From Pseudomonas putida (lineage in GTDB: Bacteria; Pseudomonadota; Gammaproteobacteria; Pseudomonadales; Pseudomonadaceae): a DNA stretch of 64,000 nucleotides. Shown in pieces: positions 44,667 through 54,634 of the stretch (position 1 is its first letter; every line of letters starts with the position of its first letter). The translations under genes were made by a program, and so were the position numbers. The notes beneath the pieces are model-generated. The model ran no database searches, was not told the origin of the DNA, and worked only from the letters and a program-made list of their open reading frames with translations. The stretch spans positions 178,679-242,678 of the forward strand of contig NZ_MNAH01000007.1 in NCBI RefSeq assembly GCF_001976065.1. Direction: 5' to 3'.

Positions 44667-45707
44667 TCAGGAATCCCGCTCATTCTCATACCGGTCCAGG
44701 GTGTCGCGCGCGATCTCCCGCCCCAGCGCGATCAACTCCGGCGCCTTGTAGAACTCGAAAAACCGGCACACCCGCTTCGGCACGTTGATCAGGATGTCCG
44801 GCGGATACCCGGCAATCTTGTATTGCGCCAACGAGGTCTGCATCACCTCGAAACTCTGGTTGATCAAATCCAGCAGTGACGCCGGCCCCACATTGTCGAT
44901 GATGAACGACCCGGTGGCGGACTTCGGTGCGCCGTCCTGTTCGGGCGCAGCCGCCGGTTGTTGCGAGTCAGGCTTGGCCGACTCGACCCAGGGGTTGATC
45001 TCCGCCGCCTCGGCCATCAACGCTTCCTTCTCCAGCAGCAGCAATTGTTCGGCCTGCTTGCGTCGGAACGGCATCTTCGAACCCAGGGAACTGATCAGGC
45101 TGTCGAAGCGGGTCTTGAACGCGGCCGGGCGCTGGATCACCGGCAACTGGTAATGACGCTGGTTGGTGGAGTTGAGGTTGACCGCGATGATCAGGTCGCA
45201 ATGGCTCGACACCACCGGGACGATCGGCAACGGGTTGAGGATGCCGCCATCGACCAGCATGCGATTGCCCTGCATCACCGGTGTAAACAGACTGGGAATC
45301 GCCGCCGAGGCACGCATGGCCTGGTGCAGACAGCCTTCCTGGAACCAGATTTCCTGCTGGTTGGTCAGGTCGGTGGCCACCGCCGTATAGGGGATGCGCA
45401 GGTCTTCGATGTTGATTTCGCCAACGATCTTGCGGATCTGTCCGAAGACTTTTTCCCCGCGGATCGCCCCCAGGCGAAAACTGACGTCTACCAGGCGCAG
45501 CACGTCGAGGTAATCCAGGCTCTCGATCCAGTCGCGATAGTCATCGAGTTTGCCGGCGGCGTAGATCCCGCCGACCACCGCGCCCATGGAACAACCGGCG
45601 ATACAGGCGATATCGTAGCCACGCCGTTCGATTTCCTGGATAACCCCGATATGGGCATAACCCCGGGCTCCACCCGAGCCCAACACCAGTGCGACACGCT
45701 TTTTCAT
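44667..45707 (-). CDS. Patatin-like phospholipase (RssA type)
   Basis: 346 aa from MKKRVALVLGSGGARGYAHI. Oxyanion GSGGARG at 10-16, nucleophile S40 in GCSMG, and DGGILNPLP with the dyad aspartate. Serine-aspartate lipid acyl hydrolase; substrate unknown. No signal peptide. The C-terminal half (about 220-346) has no family I can name. Confidence 0.88.
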   Translation of the reverse strand: MKKRVALVLGSGGARGYAHIGVIQEIERRGYDIACIAGCSMGAVVGGIYAAGKLDDYRDWIESLDYLDVLRLVDVSFRLGAIRGEKVFGQIRKIVGEINIEDLRIPYTAVATDLTNQQEIWFQEGCLHQAMRASAAIPSLFTPVMQGNRMLVDGGILNPLPIVPVVSSHCDLIIAVNLNSTNQRHYQLPVIQRPAAFKTRFDSLISSLGSKMPFRRKQAEQLLLLEKEALMAEAAEINPWVESAKPDSQQPAAAPEQDGAPKSATGSFIIDNVGPASLLDLINQSFEVMQTSLAQYKIAGYPPDILINVPKRVCRFFEFYKAPELIALGREIARDTLDRYENERDS

Positions 45708-45924
45708 TGATCGCCCTCGTTTGAATGGTTCAACAATGCACCCTTCAAGGGGCACGCTTCAATCGTCAGGTCGTTCGGCTGCGCGAATGGGTCGTTTTTT
45801 CGACACTCCATGGCGGCAGATGGTTATTCTCGCACTTCAGGATTTACGTTGGCGATGAACGGCACTTTTTGCCCGTCAGACCGTCCTACCTGCATGACTG
45901 TTTACCTATTTTGAGGTGTAAGAA

Positions 45925-46203
45925 ATGAAAGCCTGGATCTGTGTGCCACTGATTGCCCTGGCACTGGCCGGTTGTGCCGGCAAAACCGCCTATCGCGACA
46001 GCTGCGGCAGCCAACTCGATGCCGCCTGGCATGAGCTGGACCTGGCCAAGGCCGAAGGCTTCGCCGGCACCGTCAGCTACTCCAAGGCGTTGTCGCTGCT
46101 GACCGCGGCCAAGACCCAGCAGCAGTTCGAAGGCTTCGAGGGCTGCGCGAAAAAGGCCGAAAAGGCACGTTTCTACATTCGTGAATCGCGCGCAGGGCGA
46201 TAG
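45925..46203 (+). CDS. Small lipoprotein, hypothetical
   Basis: 92 aa. Lipobox LAGC at about 14-17 (LALAGCAGK), then a helical domain with C28 and C71 and many Lys/Ala. Common in Pseudomonas. Function unknown; the next gene is a CHAD protein. Confidence 0.75.
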   Translation: MKAWICVPLIALALAGCAGKTAYRDSCGSQLDAAWHELDLAKAEGFAGTVSYSKALSLLTAAKTQQQFEGFEGCAKKAEKARFYIRESRAGR

Positions 46204-46264
46204 AAGCAGCTACAAGTAATAAGCTGTCAGCTTGATGCTTGCAGCTCTTTACGGAGTAAATCCC

Positions 46265-47023
46265 ATGATCAACCGGCTGGTGGCTCGCGTCCTGGGCCTG
46301 GAAGTACGTCTGCTGGCCTGTCAGGCACGCTTGATTGCTCACACCGACCCTGAAGCCTTGCACGACTTGCGCACCACGGTGCGCCGGTTGCGCAGCCTGT
46401 TGCGTCCCTTGCGTGGCCTTCCCGGCGTCGAGCAGCTGGAAGAGGCGGCTTCCGGGGTTGGCGACTTGACCACACCTTTGCGCGATCGCGAAGTCATGGC
46501 GGCCTACTTGCTTGAGCACGGTCAAACAGAAGCCGCACAGCGACGCATGGCGCAAATGGCCCAGGCTTATCCTGCGGTGGCAACCAGTACAGAGCTTGCG
46601 CAGCTACTGATGATCCTCGACGCCTTTCCACGATTCCTGCGCGCCGCCCAGCGCCAGGGGTTGCTCAAGGGGCTCGTCAAGCGCATTGAAAAACGCCTGG
46701 GCAAGCAGTGGAAGAAACTCGACACCGCCCTGCACGATCCCGCCCATGACCGTCATCGTTTGCGCCTGCTGATCAAGCGTGTTCGTTATGGCATCGACGC
46801 CTATCCCGAACTGGATCGCCTGCCCAAGGCCGCCATGCCCCGATTGAAAGCGGCGCAGGGGGCCTTGGGTGATTGGCACGACTGTATGCAATGGCTGGCC
46901 CTGGCTGAGCGAGAAGCTGATTTGAAGCCGTTTGTAGCCAGTTGGCAGACCGCCATGGCCAAGGCCGAACAACGTGCCGACCGAGTGCTGGACAAGCTCA
47001 GCGCCGACTGCTTCAAATCCTGA
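46265..47023 (+). CDS. CHAD-domain protein
   Basis: 252 aa. Two four-helix CHAD repeats with conserved HDLRTTVRRLRSLLRPL (about 36-52) and a second HRLRLLIKRVRYGIDAYP. CHAD domains bind polyphosphate. There is no CYTH partner domain or gene here. Start at MINRLVARV. Confidence 0.85.
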   Translation: MINRLVARVLGLEVRLLACQARLIAHTDPEALHDLRTTVRRLRSLLRPLRGLPGVEQLEEAASGVGDLTTPLRDREVMAAYLLEHGQTEAAQRRMAQMAQAYPAVATSTELAQLLMILDAFPRFLRAAQRQGLLKGLVKRIEKRLGKQWKKLDTALHDPAHDRHRLRLLIKRVRYGIDAYPELDRLPKAAMPRLKAAQGALGDWHDCMQWLALAEREADLKPFVASWQTAMAKAEQRADRVLDKLSADCFKS

Positions 47024-47039
47024 AGCCCACACGGACCCC

Positions 47040-47155
47040 CCGTAGGAGCGAGCTTGCTCCGGGGGGCGTTCCGACGAAAATCCTGAGAACGCCGCGGGGT
47101 ATCAGGTTTCCCGCGATATCGTTGACGTTCATCGCGAGCAAACTCGCTCCTACAG
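47040..47155. repeat. REP-like pair
   Basis: CGTAGGAGCGAGCTTGCTCC at 47041-47060 and the reverse CGCGAGCAAACTCGCTCCTA near 47133-47152, spaced about 70 bp. Confidence 0.7.
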
Positions 47156-47261
47156 CCGCACAGGCGGCTGATCCGTCAGTCAATTTGACCGGAATAGGCA
47201 GTGTACAGCCTCCGTGAGCTGGTTAAGATCTCGTCATCTTTTTCCTTTTCTTGAGGTCTTC

Positions 47262-48059
47262 ATGCGCTTTTGCGATCTGCTCGATGCTGTCCGCTGTCAG
47301 CCATTTGAACTGTCTATCCCAGCCGGATGGGCGCAAGGGCGAGCCAGTTTCGGCGGCCTGGTGGCTGCCTTGCAATACGAAGCCATGCGCGCGAAGGTGC
47401 CGGCGGACCGACCGGTGCGCTCGCTGGCAATCACCTTTGTCGGCCCGGTCGAACCCGACGTGCCGGTCAATTTTGAAGTCGATGTATTGCGCGAGGGCAA
47501 GGCCGTCAGCCAGGTGCTGGGTCGCGCGATGCAGAAGGGCCAGGTAGTGACCCTGGTCCAGGGCAGCTTCGGCGCCTCGCGTGCGTCGCAAGTGAAGGTG
47601 CAGGCGGAGCCGGCGCCAGAGATGAAGCATTGGGACCAGTGCCAGGAACTGCCGTTCATCGAGGGCGTGGTTCCGCAATTCATGCAACATCTGGCGATGC
47701 GCTGGAGTGTTGGCGGGTTGCCGTTCACCGGCAATACATCCCGTCAGATGGGCGGCTGGGTGCGCTTGCGCGGTGATGTGAAGGAGGAGCCGGTTACCGA
47801 GGCACACATCCTGGCGCTGGTCGATGCCTGGCCACCGGCCCTGATGCCGTTCCTCAAGCAACCGGCGATGGGCAGCACGCTGACCTGGACCATCGAGTTC
47901 GTCCAGCCGTTACTGGCGCTGAGTACCCTGGACTGGTGCAAATACCTGGTTGAAACCGAACACGCCGCCGACGGCTACGGCCATGCCGCCGCGAAGCTGT
48001 GGGATGAGCAGGGGCGGCTGATTGCCATGAGCCGGCAGACGGTGACGGTCTTCGCCTGA
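47262..48059 (+). CDS. Acyl-CoA thioesterase (TesB-like hot-dog)
   Basis: 265 aa, double hot-dog fold. FGGLVAALQYEAM in the first half and the LVDAWPPAL pattern in the second. It would hydrolyse acyl-CoA. Starts at MRFCDLLDAV after TTGAGGTC. Substrate length unknown. Confidence 0.8.
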   Translation: MRFCDLLDAVRCQPFELSIPAGWAQGRASFGGLVAALQYEAMRAKVPADRPVRSLAITFVGPVEPDVPVNFEVDVLREGKAVSQVLGRAMQKGQVVTLVQGSFGASRASQVKVQAEPAPEMKHWDQCQELPFIEGVVPQFMQHLAMRWSVGGLPFTGNTSRQMGGWVRLRGDVKEEPVTEAHILALVDAWPPALMPFLKQPAMGSTLTWTIEFVQPLLALSTLDWCKYLVETEHAADGYGHAAAKLWDEQGRLIAMSRQTVTVFA

Positions 48060-48072
48060 TCAGTTCGCCTGA

Positions 48073-48438
48073 TCAATGCCGACGGTGGCGCTCCCGCCAG
48101 GCGCGCCACCAACCGCCGCTGAGGAAAAATCGCGGGAAGGTCAGGAACTGCTCGACCAGCAGGCGCGATACCGCATCCTTACGATCACTGAACGGCTCGG
48201 AGGCTTGCGCTTCCAGGGTATGGCCGTGACGTTGCAAACCCAGTGCGGCGATCACACCAATGATGCCGATGGCGAAGTTCGCCAGGTTCAGGCCGAACAC
48301 CCCGCTGACGATCAGCAGGAACGCGACGATGAACAAAGGCACGGCAATCAGGTGCAGCACCAGGTTGGTCGGGTGCTGATGATTGTTCGGGTAGGCACGC
48401 CATTGCCAGGCGGGAAGGTTGGGGTGACGTTTACCCAT
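48073..48438 (-). CDS. Mpo1-like (DUF962-type) membrane protein
   Basis: 121 aa. HQHPTNLVLHLIAVPLFIVA starts the first of two membrane helices (about 27-50 and 51-68), followed by a basic C-terminal tail (RRH). The H-x-x-P-x-N-x-x-x-H pattern resembles Mpo1/DUF962 proteins. Such genes are sometimes misnamed terminase in databases. Confidence in the family is moderate. Confidence 0.65.
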   Translation of the reverse strand: MGKRHPNLPAWQWRAYPNNHQHPTNLVLHLIAVPLFIVAFLLIVSGVFGLNLANFAIGIIGVIAALGLQRHGHTLEAQASEPFSDRKDAVSRLLVEQFLTFPRFFLSGGWWRAWRERHRRH

Positions 48439-48558
48439 GATGCTGATCCTCGATCCATGTTGAACTCATGAATCAAGGATAGGCCCGGTAAATGCAGGCG
48501 GCGAATCAAGCTTGGCTATCGAAGCGATAGCGATCATGGGCATTCTTGATGTTGCCCG

Positions 48559-50040
48559 TTATAGCTTGAGCTGCCCTATCGCCTTGCTCAATTGACCGGC
48601 CAACGCCGCCAGCTCATCACTGGTGGTGGCCGAGCTGACGGTCTGGCGTACCGTGTTCTCGGTGACGTCGCGGATGCTCACCACCGCGCGGTTCATCTCT
48701 TCGGCCACCTGGCTCTGTTGCTCGGCCGCCACGGCGATCTGGGTATTGCTTTCGCGCATCTGCGCCACTGCCCCGGTGATGTGTGCCAGCGCGGCCCCGG
48801 CCTCCTGGGCCTGCTGCACGCATTCGTCGGCCTTGAATGAACTCTCCTGCATGAAGTCCACCGCATCGCGAGTGCCCGATTGCAATGCGGATACCATCAC
48901 GGTGATTTCATCGGTGGAGGTCTGCACGCGCTTGGCCAGGTTGCGCACTTCATCGGCGACCACCGCAAACCCGCGGCCCATTTCCCCGGCCCGGGCCGCT
49001 TCGATCGCTGCGTTCAGCGCCAGCAGATTGGTCTGCTCGGCAATGCTGTGGATCACATTGACCACGCCATTGATCTTCTGGCTGTCCTGGGCCAGGCGCT
49101 GGATCATCTCGGCGGTCTGTTGCACCCCGGTGGACAGCCCGGCAATCGATCGCTGCACGCGCATGACCACTTCCTGGCCGCTGCCGGCCAGGGTGTCGGC
49201 CGATTGCGACAGGTCGCGGGTGGCACCCGCATGCTGGGCAATGTGGTAGACGGTGGCGGTCATTTCATTGATGGCCGTCGCCGCCTGATCGGTTTCGCTC
49301 TGCTGGCCCAGCATGCCGTGACGCACTTCATTCATGCTCGATGCCAGGCGTGCGGCGCCGTCGTCCAGTTGTCGGACCGTGCTGGCGACGGTGCTGACCA
49401 CACGCTGGTAACCGGCCTGCATGGCGTTGAATGCGTTGGCCATCTGTCCGACTTCGTCGCTGCAGGTCAGCGGCACACGGGCCGCCAGGTCGCCGGTTTT
49501 TTCAACGTGAAGCATCACATCCTTCAAGGTGTTGAGCTGACTGAGCAAAAAACGGATCAACAACTGTGAGGCACCGAGCATCGCCAGCATCAGGATGAAC
49601 ACCGCCGCCGCATAGTTGGCAAACCGCTCGCCGAACACCTGGGCCAGGCTTGGGCCATGGGCAATCAACGCGACCCGCTGGCCATCCGCACGGGTGAAGA
49701 CTTCGGCACCGATCGGCAGGTTGTCACCGAAATATGGCAGCGCATCGATCTTGACCCAGCCGTTGGCATCGGCCAATCCCGGCACCGTCTGCCCGTTCAC
49801 CTGCGGTGCCTGGCCGTGACTGAAGGCCAGCAGATCATCGGCTATGGGCAGCGGCTGCCCGGCAGGCCAGGCCGCGAGCAATCGTGCCTGGGCCTGGGCC
49901 GATGCCTGGGCGGCATGGCTGCGGGCCTGTTGTTCGAGTTGCACGGCATAAAACACCAGCAGTAGCGTGGTGACGAAGGCGACGGCATTGACCGCCCAGA
50001 ATTTGTACTTCAACGAGATGTTGCTAAGCCAGGCACCCAT
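48559..50040 (-). CDS. Methyl-accepting chemotaxis protein
   Basis: 493 aa. First membrane helix at 13-33, a short periplasmic domain of about 105 residues, second helix near 140-165, HAMP, and a cytoplasmic signalling domain with the hairpin tip EQTNLLALNAAIEAARAGE. The small ligand domain is neither a 4HB nor a Cache type I can recognise. Start at MGAWLSNISL; the TTG 36 bases earlier has no site. Confidence 0.93.
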   Translation of the reverse strand: MGAWLSNISLKYKFWAVNAVAFVTTLLLVFYAVQLEQQARSHAAQASAQAQARLLAAWPAGQPLPIADDLLAFSHGQAPQVNGQTVPGLADANGWVKIDALPYFGDNLPIGAEVFTRADGQRVALIAHGPSLAQVFGERFANYAAAVFILMLAMLGASQLLIRFLLSQLNTLKDVMLHVEKTGDLAARVPLTCSDEVGQMANAFNAMQAGYQRVVSTVASTVRQLDDGAARLASSMNEVRHGMLGQQSETDQAATAINEMTATVYHIAQHAGATRDLSQSADTLAGSGQEVVMRVQRSIAGLSTGVQQTAEMIQRLAQDSQKINGVVNVIHSIAEQTNLLALNAAIEAARAGEMGRGFAVVADEVRNLAKRVQTSTDEITVMVSALQSGTRDAVDFMQESSFKADECVQQAQEAGAALAHITGAVAQMRESNTQIAVAAEQQSQVAEEMNRAVVSIRDVTENTVRQTVSSATTSDELAALAGQLSKAIGQLKL

Positions 50041-50218
50041 GGAGGTCTTCTCTGATAGCGGAAACAGTTTTGGCAAGGTGCCATTATTGTGCCGCTACGC
50101 TTCGGTTGAGCGCTTGATGTGGGTCAAGATAACGAGCCATGCTTGCATGCCGCCTTCCCTGGGCGTAATGCGCTATCCTGCGCGCCCTCAAAATTTTCTT
50201 GCTACAGGATCCGCCCCC

Positions 50219-50749
50219 ATGAAAGCCGCACTCATCGAACTCATCAGCAACATCAGCTCCGGGTGCATGGGCGATGACGAAATCGAGAAAGTCGCTGACG
50301 AAGCGGCCCAGGCTTACGCTGATCCAGCCGCTTTCCTGAGCGCCAACCCGGACATCAACTACGACGACAGCTTCCCGATCCCGCTCGGTGAATGGGTGGT
50401 CGTTGGCAGTTTGCCTGAGACGGTACTGTTCCAGGCCGACACCTATATGGACCTGTTTGCCCAGATCGTTGCCTCGTTCGGCCCGGGGGTGGAATTCAAT
50501 CTCAAACCCAAGCAATTGGCCAAGACCGAAGCCCTGACCGCGCTGAACCGCATCCAGGTGCAGATGAGCAGCCTGAACAAGGAAAACGGCGGTTACACGC
50601 TGATGAACTTCAGCCAGTTGCTGGACGATGAACTGCAAGTGGTTTTGGTCTACGGCAATGCTGTGCCACGGGTACTGGAGTTGTGCGCCGAAATCGGCAT
50701 CGCTGCCGCACCCTCGCTCGAAGCCTTGAAAGTGGCAATCCACGTCTGA
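50219..50749 (+). CDS. Conserved hypothetical protein
   Basis: 176 aa, acidic, cytoplasmic, no cysteine cluster. It starts MKAALIELISNISSGCMG and ends in a LKVAIHV strand. I do not recognise a family. It stands divergent from the chemoreceptor gene, with about 180 bp between. Confidence 0.65.
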   Translation: MKAALIELISNISSGCMGDDEIEKVADEAAQAYADPAAFLSANPDINYDDSFPIPLGEWVVVGSLPETVLFQADTYMDLFAQIVASFGPGVEFNLKPKQLAKTEALTALNRIQVQMSSLNKENGGYTLMNFSQLLDDELQVVLVYGNAVPRVLELCAEIGIAAAPSLEALKVAIHV

Positions 50750-50830
50750 CCGTTAAAGCTGTCAAAAAAAGGGAACCCTGGTCAGTGCCGGCTATCCTAA
50801 GAGGGCATACCACTCTTCGGGAGCGTCATC

Positions 50831-51022
50831 ATGGGTTCCACGTTCAATAGCCTGGTTGGCCTGATCATTCTTGCCTTGGACATCTGGGCAATCATCAACG
50901 TGCTCAAAAGCGGCGCCGAGACAGGGATGAAAATTTTCTGGGTGCTATTGATCCTGTTGCTGCCGGTTCTGGGCTTGATCATCTGGGCCATCGCAGGGCC
51001 GCGAGGCAATGTGCGCGTTTGA
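50831..51022 (+). CDS. PLDc_N-domain small membrane protein
   Basis: 63 aa. Two hydrophobic helices (VGLIILALDIWAIINVL and IFWVLLILLLPVLGLIIWAI) with the PLDc_N pattern WAIINVLKS-x-K-x-FWVLLILLLPVLG. Usually the N-terminal membrane part of cardiolipin synthases; here it stands alone. Confidence 0.8.
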   Translation: MGSTFNSLVGLIILALDIWAIINVLKSGAETGMKIFWVLLILLLPVLGLIIWAIAGPRGNVRV

Positions 51023-51108
51023 CGGAGATCACTCGCCGGAACATTTGTCCGGCGTTCAGAGTCGAAATAGATGTAAGCCCATTCATGGGTTTTATCGAGG
51101 AGGCACCG

Positions 51109-51342
51109 ATGCAAAAGTGGAAAGTCACTTTCGTGGATGATCATGGTGAAGTAATCGACGAAGTCTTCGAGTGCGAGGAGTGTCCGAGTCATGAGAAGGC
51201 CGCCAGGCTCATCAAGGAACGGCTCCTTCCTGTGGCCGCCGAACTGGATCTGAACGATCTGGAGGGGCGAACCACCGATGCAGGCGTGAAAAGCCTGAAA
51301 ACCCAGAACAGTATCGAAATCCACAGTATTACCCCCATCTGA
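51109..51342 (+). CDS. Small hypothetical protein
   Basis: 77 aa from MQKWKVTFVDDHGEVIDEVF, with GAGGAGG upstream. Acidic alpha/beta protein, no motif recognised. The upstream 30 codons of the open frame are non-coding. Confidence 0.6.
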   Translation: MQKWKVTFVDDHGEVIDEVFECEECPSHEKAARLIKERLLPVAAELDLNDLEGRTTDAGVKSLKTQNSIEIHSITPI

Positions 51343-51559
51343 TTCTCTTCCCGTCATTTACAGCAGCAACCAGGCCTTGGCAGCGGCTCTATCTTGGGGC
51401 TACTCTGCACTCGAGATCAGCGAAAGGATCGCTAAGGTCTGGTCTTGTCAGCTCCATGCTTGTTTCCCATCGGCATCTGGTTGTCGATTCGTGCGCACCT
51501 TTGGGCTGCGCACCTCGGGAGTACGGAAAGTCTATCCATCAGTTTGAGGAGGACGTTTC

Positions 51560-51904
51560 ATGAGCACAGCCTATCAAGAAGACATCAGCAGCAATGTACT
51601 GCGCCGCATGAAAGAAGGCGGTTTCGACTTTTCCCGGTTCCATCCCATCGAGTTCTACGCCATTTTCCCGGACGAGGAGCGGGCACGCAGGGCGGCAGGT
51701 CATTTCCACCGTGGTGAATCCCTGGATGCGCAAGTCAGTGTGCGCGACGATGGCGCCTGGGCGCTGGAGTTGTGCAAGGTCATGTATGCCACCTACGACG
51801 ACATTGGCGATTTCGAACAGGGTTTCGAGGCAGTGGTCGAGCCTCTGGGCGGCATCATTGAAGGCTGGGGTGTGAAACAGGAGGTACGAGGGCGACTCGC
51901 ATAA
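51560..51904 (+). CDS. RraB-like ribonuclease regulator domain protein
   Basis: 114 aa. RraB/DUF695-like fold: HPIEFYAIFPDEERARRAAG, LELCKVMYATYDDI and a final GGIIEGWGVKQ. E. coli RraB inhibits RNase E. AGGAGGAC precedes the ATG. Followed by a weak terminator. Confidence 0.8.
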   Translation: MSTAYQEDISSNVLRRMKEGGFDFSRFHPIEFYAIFPDEERARRAAGHFHRGESLDAQVSVRDDGAWALELCKVMYATYDDIGDFEQGFEAVVEPLGGIIEGWGVKQEVRGRLA

Positions 51905-51930
51905 TCTTATGAACAGTAACAATCGGCAAT

Positions 51931-51959
51931 GACGGCTGACCTTCGGGTTGGCCGTTTTC
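51931..51959 (+). terminator. Terminator-like hairpin after rraB-like gene
   Basis: ACGGCtGACC and GGTTgGCCGT form an imperfect stem with a TTCG tetraloop, followed by TTTTCG. Confidence 0.6.
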
Positions 51960-51988
51960 GTTTGTGCCGCAGGGAAATTCATCACGCT

Positions 51989-52075
51989 TTGTAGGAGCCC
52001 GGCTTGCCGGCGAAGGCGTCGCCGAAGAACGACGCATGACTTAATGACGTCTTCACCGGCAAGCCAGCTCCTACG
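51989..52075. repeat. REP pair
   Basis: Copies at about 51989-52016 and 52050-52075 of the GTAGGAGCCcGGCTTGCCGGCGAAGG type in inverted order. Confidence 0.8.
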
Positions 52076-52261
52076 GACTATGCTGAGACAGGCGACAACA
52101 ACGCCTTGCAATGAAGCGGGGGCAGTCAGGTTGGGGCAATTGCCGCACAGGATTGGTGCGGCGCTCGCGCAGTGGTTATCCAACCGATTGAAAAATAAGC
52201 GTTTCTGCCGATGGCACGGGCCTTGCGAAGGCCTGGATGTCCGGGTGACAAGGAGTACGGC

Positions 52262-53671
52262 ATGATCCGCACCTATTTTGATGAGATGTACGATGCCGGC
52301 GGCCAGGTCCGCCCGCATTATCGGGAGTTTGCCCGTTGGCTGGCCGAAACGCCTGACGAGCTTTTGGCACAACGGCGACGCGAGGCCGATCTGTTATTTC
52401 ATCGCGCCGGGATTACCTTCACGCTCTACGGTGATGAGCAGGGGACAGAGCGCCTGATTCCCTTCGATACCATCCCGCGCAGCATCCCTGCCAGTGAATG
52501 GCGTGTGGTCGAGCGCGGTTGCATCCAGCGGGTCAAGGCGCTGAACATGTTCCTCGCCGACCTGTACCACGAGCAACGCATCATCAAGGCCGGGATCATT
52601 CCGGCCGAGCAGGTGCTGGCCAACGAGCAGTACCAGTTGGCGATGCAAGGGCTCGACCTGCACCGTGATATCTATTCGCACATTTCCGGCGTCGACCTGG
52701 TGCGCGACGGCGACGGCACGTACTACGTGCTCGAAGACAATCTTCGTACACCGAGCGGCGTCAGCTACATGCTCGAAGACCGCAAGATGATGATGCGCCT
52801 GTTCCCCGAGCTGTTTGCGGCCCAGCGCATTGCCCCGATCGACCATTACCCGAACCTGTTGCTCGACACCCTGAAAAGCTCAAGCCCGATCGATAACCCG
52901 AGTGTCGTGGTGCTGACGCCGGGACGCTTCAACAGCGCATTTTTCGAGCATGCGTTCCTGGCGCGGGAAATGGGCGTGGAGCTGGTCGAGGGCGCAGACC
53001 TGTTCGTGCGTGACGACAAGGTGTTCATGCGCACCACCGACGGACCAAAAGCCGTCGACGTGATTTACCGCCGTCTCGACGATGCGTTCCTCGACCCGCT
53101 GGCGTTCAATCCCGACTCGATGCTGGGCGTGCCGGGGCTGCTGTCGTCCTACCGTTCCGGCAATGTCGTGTTGGCGAACGCCATCGGGACCGGGGTGGCG
53201 GACGACAAATCGGTGTATCCGTTCGTCACTGACATGATCCGTTTCTATCTGGACGAAGAACCGATCCTCAAGAACGTGCCCACGTGGCAGTGTCGTAATC
53301 CCTCTGAACTTTCCCACGTTCTGGCCAATCTTCCAGAGCTGGTGGTCAAGGAAACCCAGGGCTCCGGCGGCTACGGAATGTTGGTGGGGCCAGCGGCGAC
53401 GGCGGCGGAAATCGAAGCCTTCCGCGCGCGAATCATTGCCAAGCCCCACGCCTATATCGCGCAGCCGACGCTGTCGCTGTCGACCTGTCCGACCTTTGTC
53501 GAAAGCGGCATCGCGCCACGCCACATCGACTTGCGTCCGTTTGTATTGTCTGGCCGCGAAACCCGGGTCGTACCCGGCGGTTTGACCCGTGTCGCCCTGC
53601 GCGAAGGCTCCCTGGTGGTGAACTCCTCCCAGGGCGGCGGAACCAAGGACACCTGGGTGGTCGAGGATTGA
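52262..53671 (+). CDS. Circularly permuted ATP-grasp protein
   Basis: 469 aa (DUF404/DUF407, COG2308). The GVDLVRDGDGTYYVLEDNLR segment is the metal/ATP site region, and LPELVVKETQGSGGYGMLVG the ATP-grasp loop. Predicted peptide or amide ligase of unknown substrate. First gene of a three-gene operon with an alpha-E protein and a transglutaminase. Start at MIRTYFDEMYDAG after CAAGGAG. Confidence 0.88.
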   Translation: MIRTYFDEMYDAGGQVRPHYREFARWLAETPDELLAQRRREADLLFHRAGITFTLYGDEQGTERLIPFDTIPRSIPASEWRVVERGCIQRVKALNMFLADLYHEQRIIKAGIIPAEQVLANEQYQLAMQGLDLHRDIYSHISGVDLVRDGDGTYYVLEDNLRTPSGVSYMLEDRKMMMRLFPELFAAQRIAPIDHYPNLLLDTLKSSSPIDNPSVVVLTPGRFNSAFFEHAFLAREMGVELVEGADLFVRDDKVFMRTTDGPKAVDVIYRRLDDAFLDPLAFNPDSMLGVPGLLSSYRSGNVVLANAIGTGVADDKSVYPFVTDMIRFYLDEEPILKNVPTWQCRNPSELSHVLANLPELVVKETQGSGGYGMLVGPAATAAEIEAFRARIIAKPHAYIAQPTLSLSTCPTFVESGIAPRHIDLRPFVLSGRETRVVPGGLTRVALREGSLVVNSSQGGGTKDTWVVED

Positions 53672-53683
53672 AGGAAGCCTGAC

Positions 53684-54634
53684 ATGTTAAGTAGAACTGC
53701 CTCGGATCTGTATTGGATGTCGCGTTATCTGGAGCGGGCGGAAAACCTCGCACGGATGCTCGACATCAGTTATTCGCTGTCGCTGATGCCGCAGGATGGT
53801 CGCGGCGACGGCCTGCACGAACTGGCCATGCCGCTGCTGATTACCGGCACCCTGGACGATTACCTCGAACGCCACGGCGCATTGCATGCCGAACGGCTGC
53901 TGCATTTCTTTGCCCTGGACGCGGCCAACCCGGCCAGCATCTACAGCTGCCTCGGCGCCGCGCGGGCCAGTGCCCACGCAGTGCGTGGGCGCATCACCGC
54001 CGACATGTGGGAAAACATCAACGCCACCTGGCTGGAAATTCGCGGCATCGCCGAACAGGGCCTGAGCCGCTACGGCATGAGCCGTTTCTGCGAGTGGATC
54101 AAGGAACGTTCCCACCTGTTCCGTGGCGCGTCCTACGGCACCATCATGCGCAATGACGCGTTCCGCTTCATTCGCCTGGGGACGTTCATCGAAAGGGCTG
54201 ACAACACCCTGCGCCTGCTCGATGCCCGCTATGAAATGGCGGGTGATCAGGCCGAAGCGGTCAGCGACGGCACGGCCCACGCCTACTACCAGTGGAGTGC
54301 GTTGCTGCGCGCCTTGTCTTCTTTCGAGGCCTACACCGAGATCTACCGTGACGCACCCGGTGCCCGGCATGTGGCCGAATTGCTGTTGCTGCGGGCCGAT
54401 GTGCCGCGCTCCCTGCGCGCCTGCACCGAAGAAATCGACCAGATCCTCGCCCAACTACCGGGGGCCAATGGCCGTCCGGCGCAGCGCCTGGCCGCGGAGA
54501 TAGACGCGCGATTGCGCTACACCGGCATCACCGAAATCCTTGACGAGGGCCTGCACGCCTGGCTCACCGAGTTCATCCCGCTGGTGCGCCAGTTGGGTAA
54601 CGCCATACACAGTTCCTACCTGGAGGCTGCATGA
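53684..54634 (+). CDS. Alpha-E-domain protein (DUF403)
   Basis: 316 aa, all-helical, COG2307. Begins MLSRTASDLYWMSRYLERAE, the family mark. Role unknown; always near ATP-grasp and transglutaminase genes. Overlaps the next gene by 4 bases (ATGA). Confidence 0.88.
   Translation: MLSRTASDLYWMSRYLERAENLARMLDISYSLSLMPQDGRGDGLHELAMPLLITGTLDDYLERHGALHAERLLHFFALDAANPASIYSCLGAARASAHAVRGRITADMWENINATWLEIRGIAEQGLSRYGMSRFCEWIKERSHLFRGASYGTIMRNDAFRFIRLGTFIERADNTLRLLDARYEMAGDQAEAVSDGTAHAYYQWSALLRALSSFEAYTEIYRDAPGARHVAELLLLRADVPRSLRACTEEIDQILAQLPGANGRPAQRLAAEIDARLRYTGITEILDEGLHAWLTEFIPLVRQLGNAIHSSYLEAA

Larger units (their letters stand above)
51905..52261. other. Spacer before the ATP-grasp operon
   Basis: Contains the RraB terminator-like hairpin (about 51931-51959), a REP pair (51989-52075) and leader DNA of the next operon. 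No gene. Confidence 0.6.
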
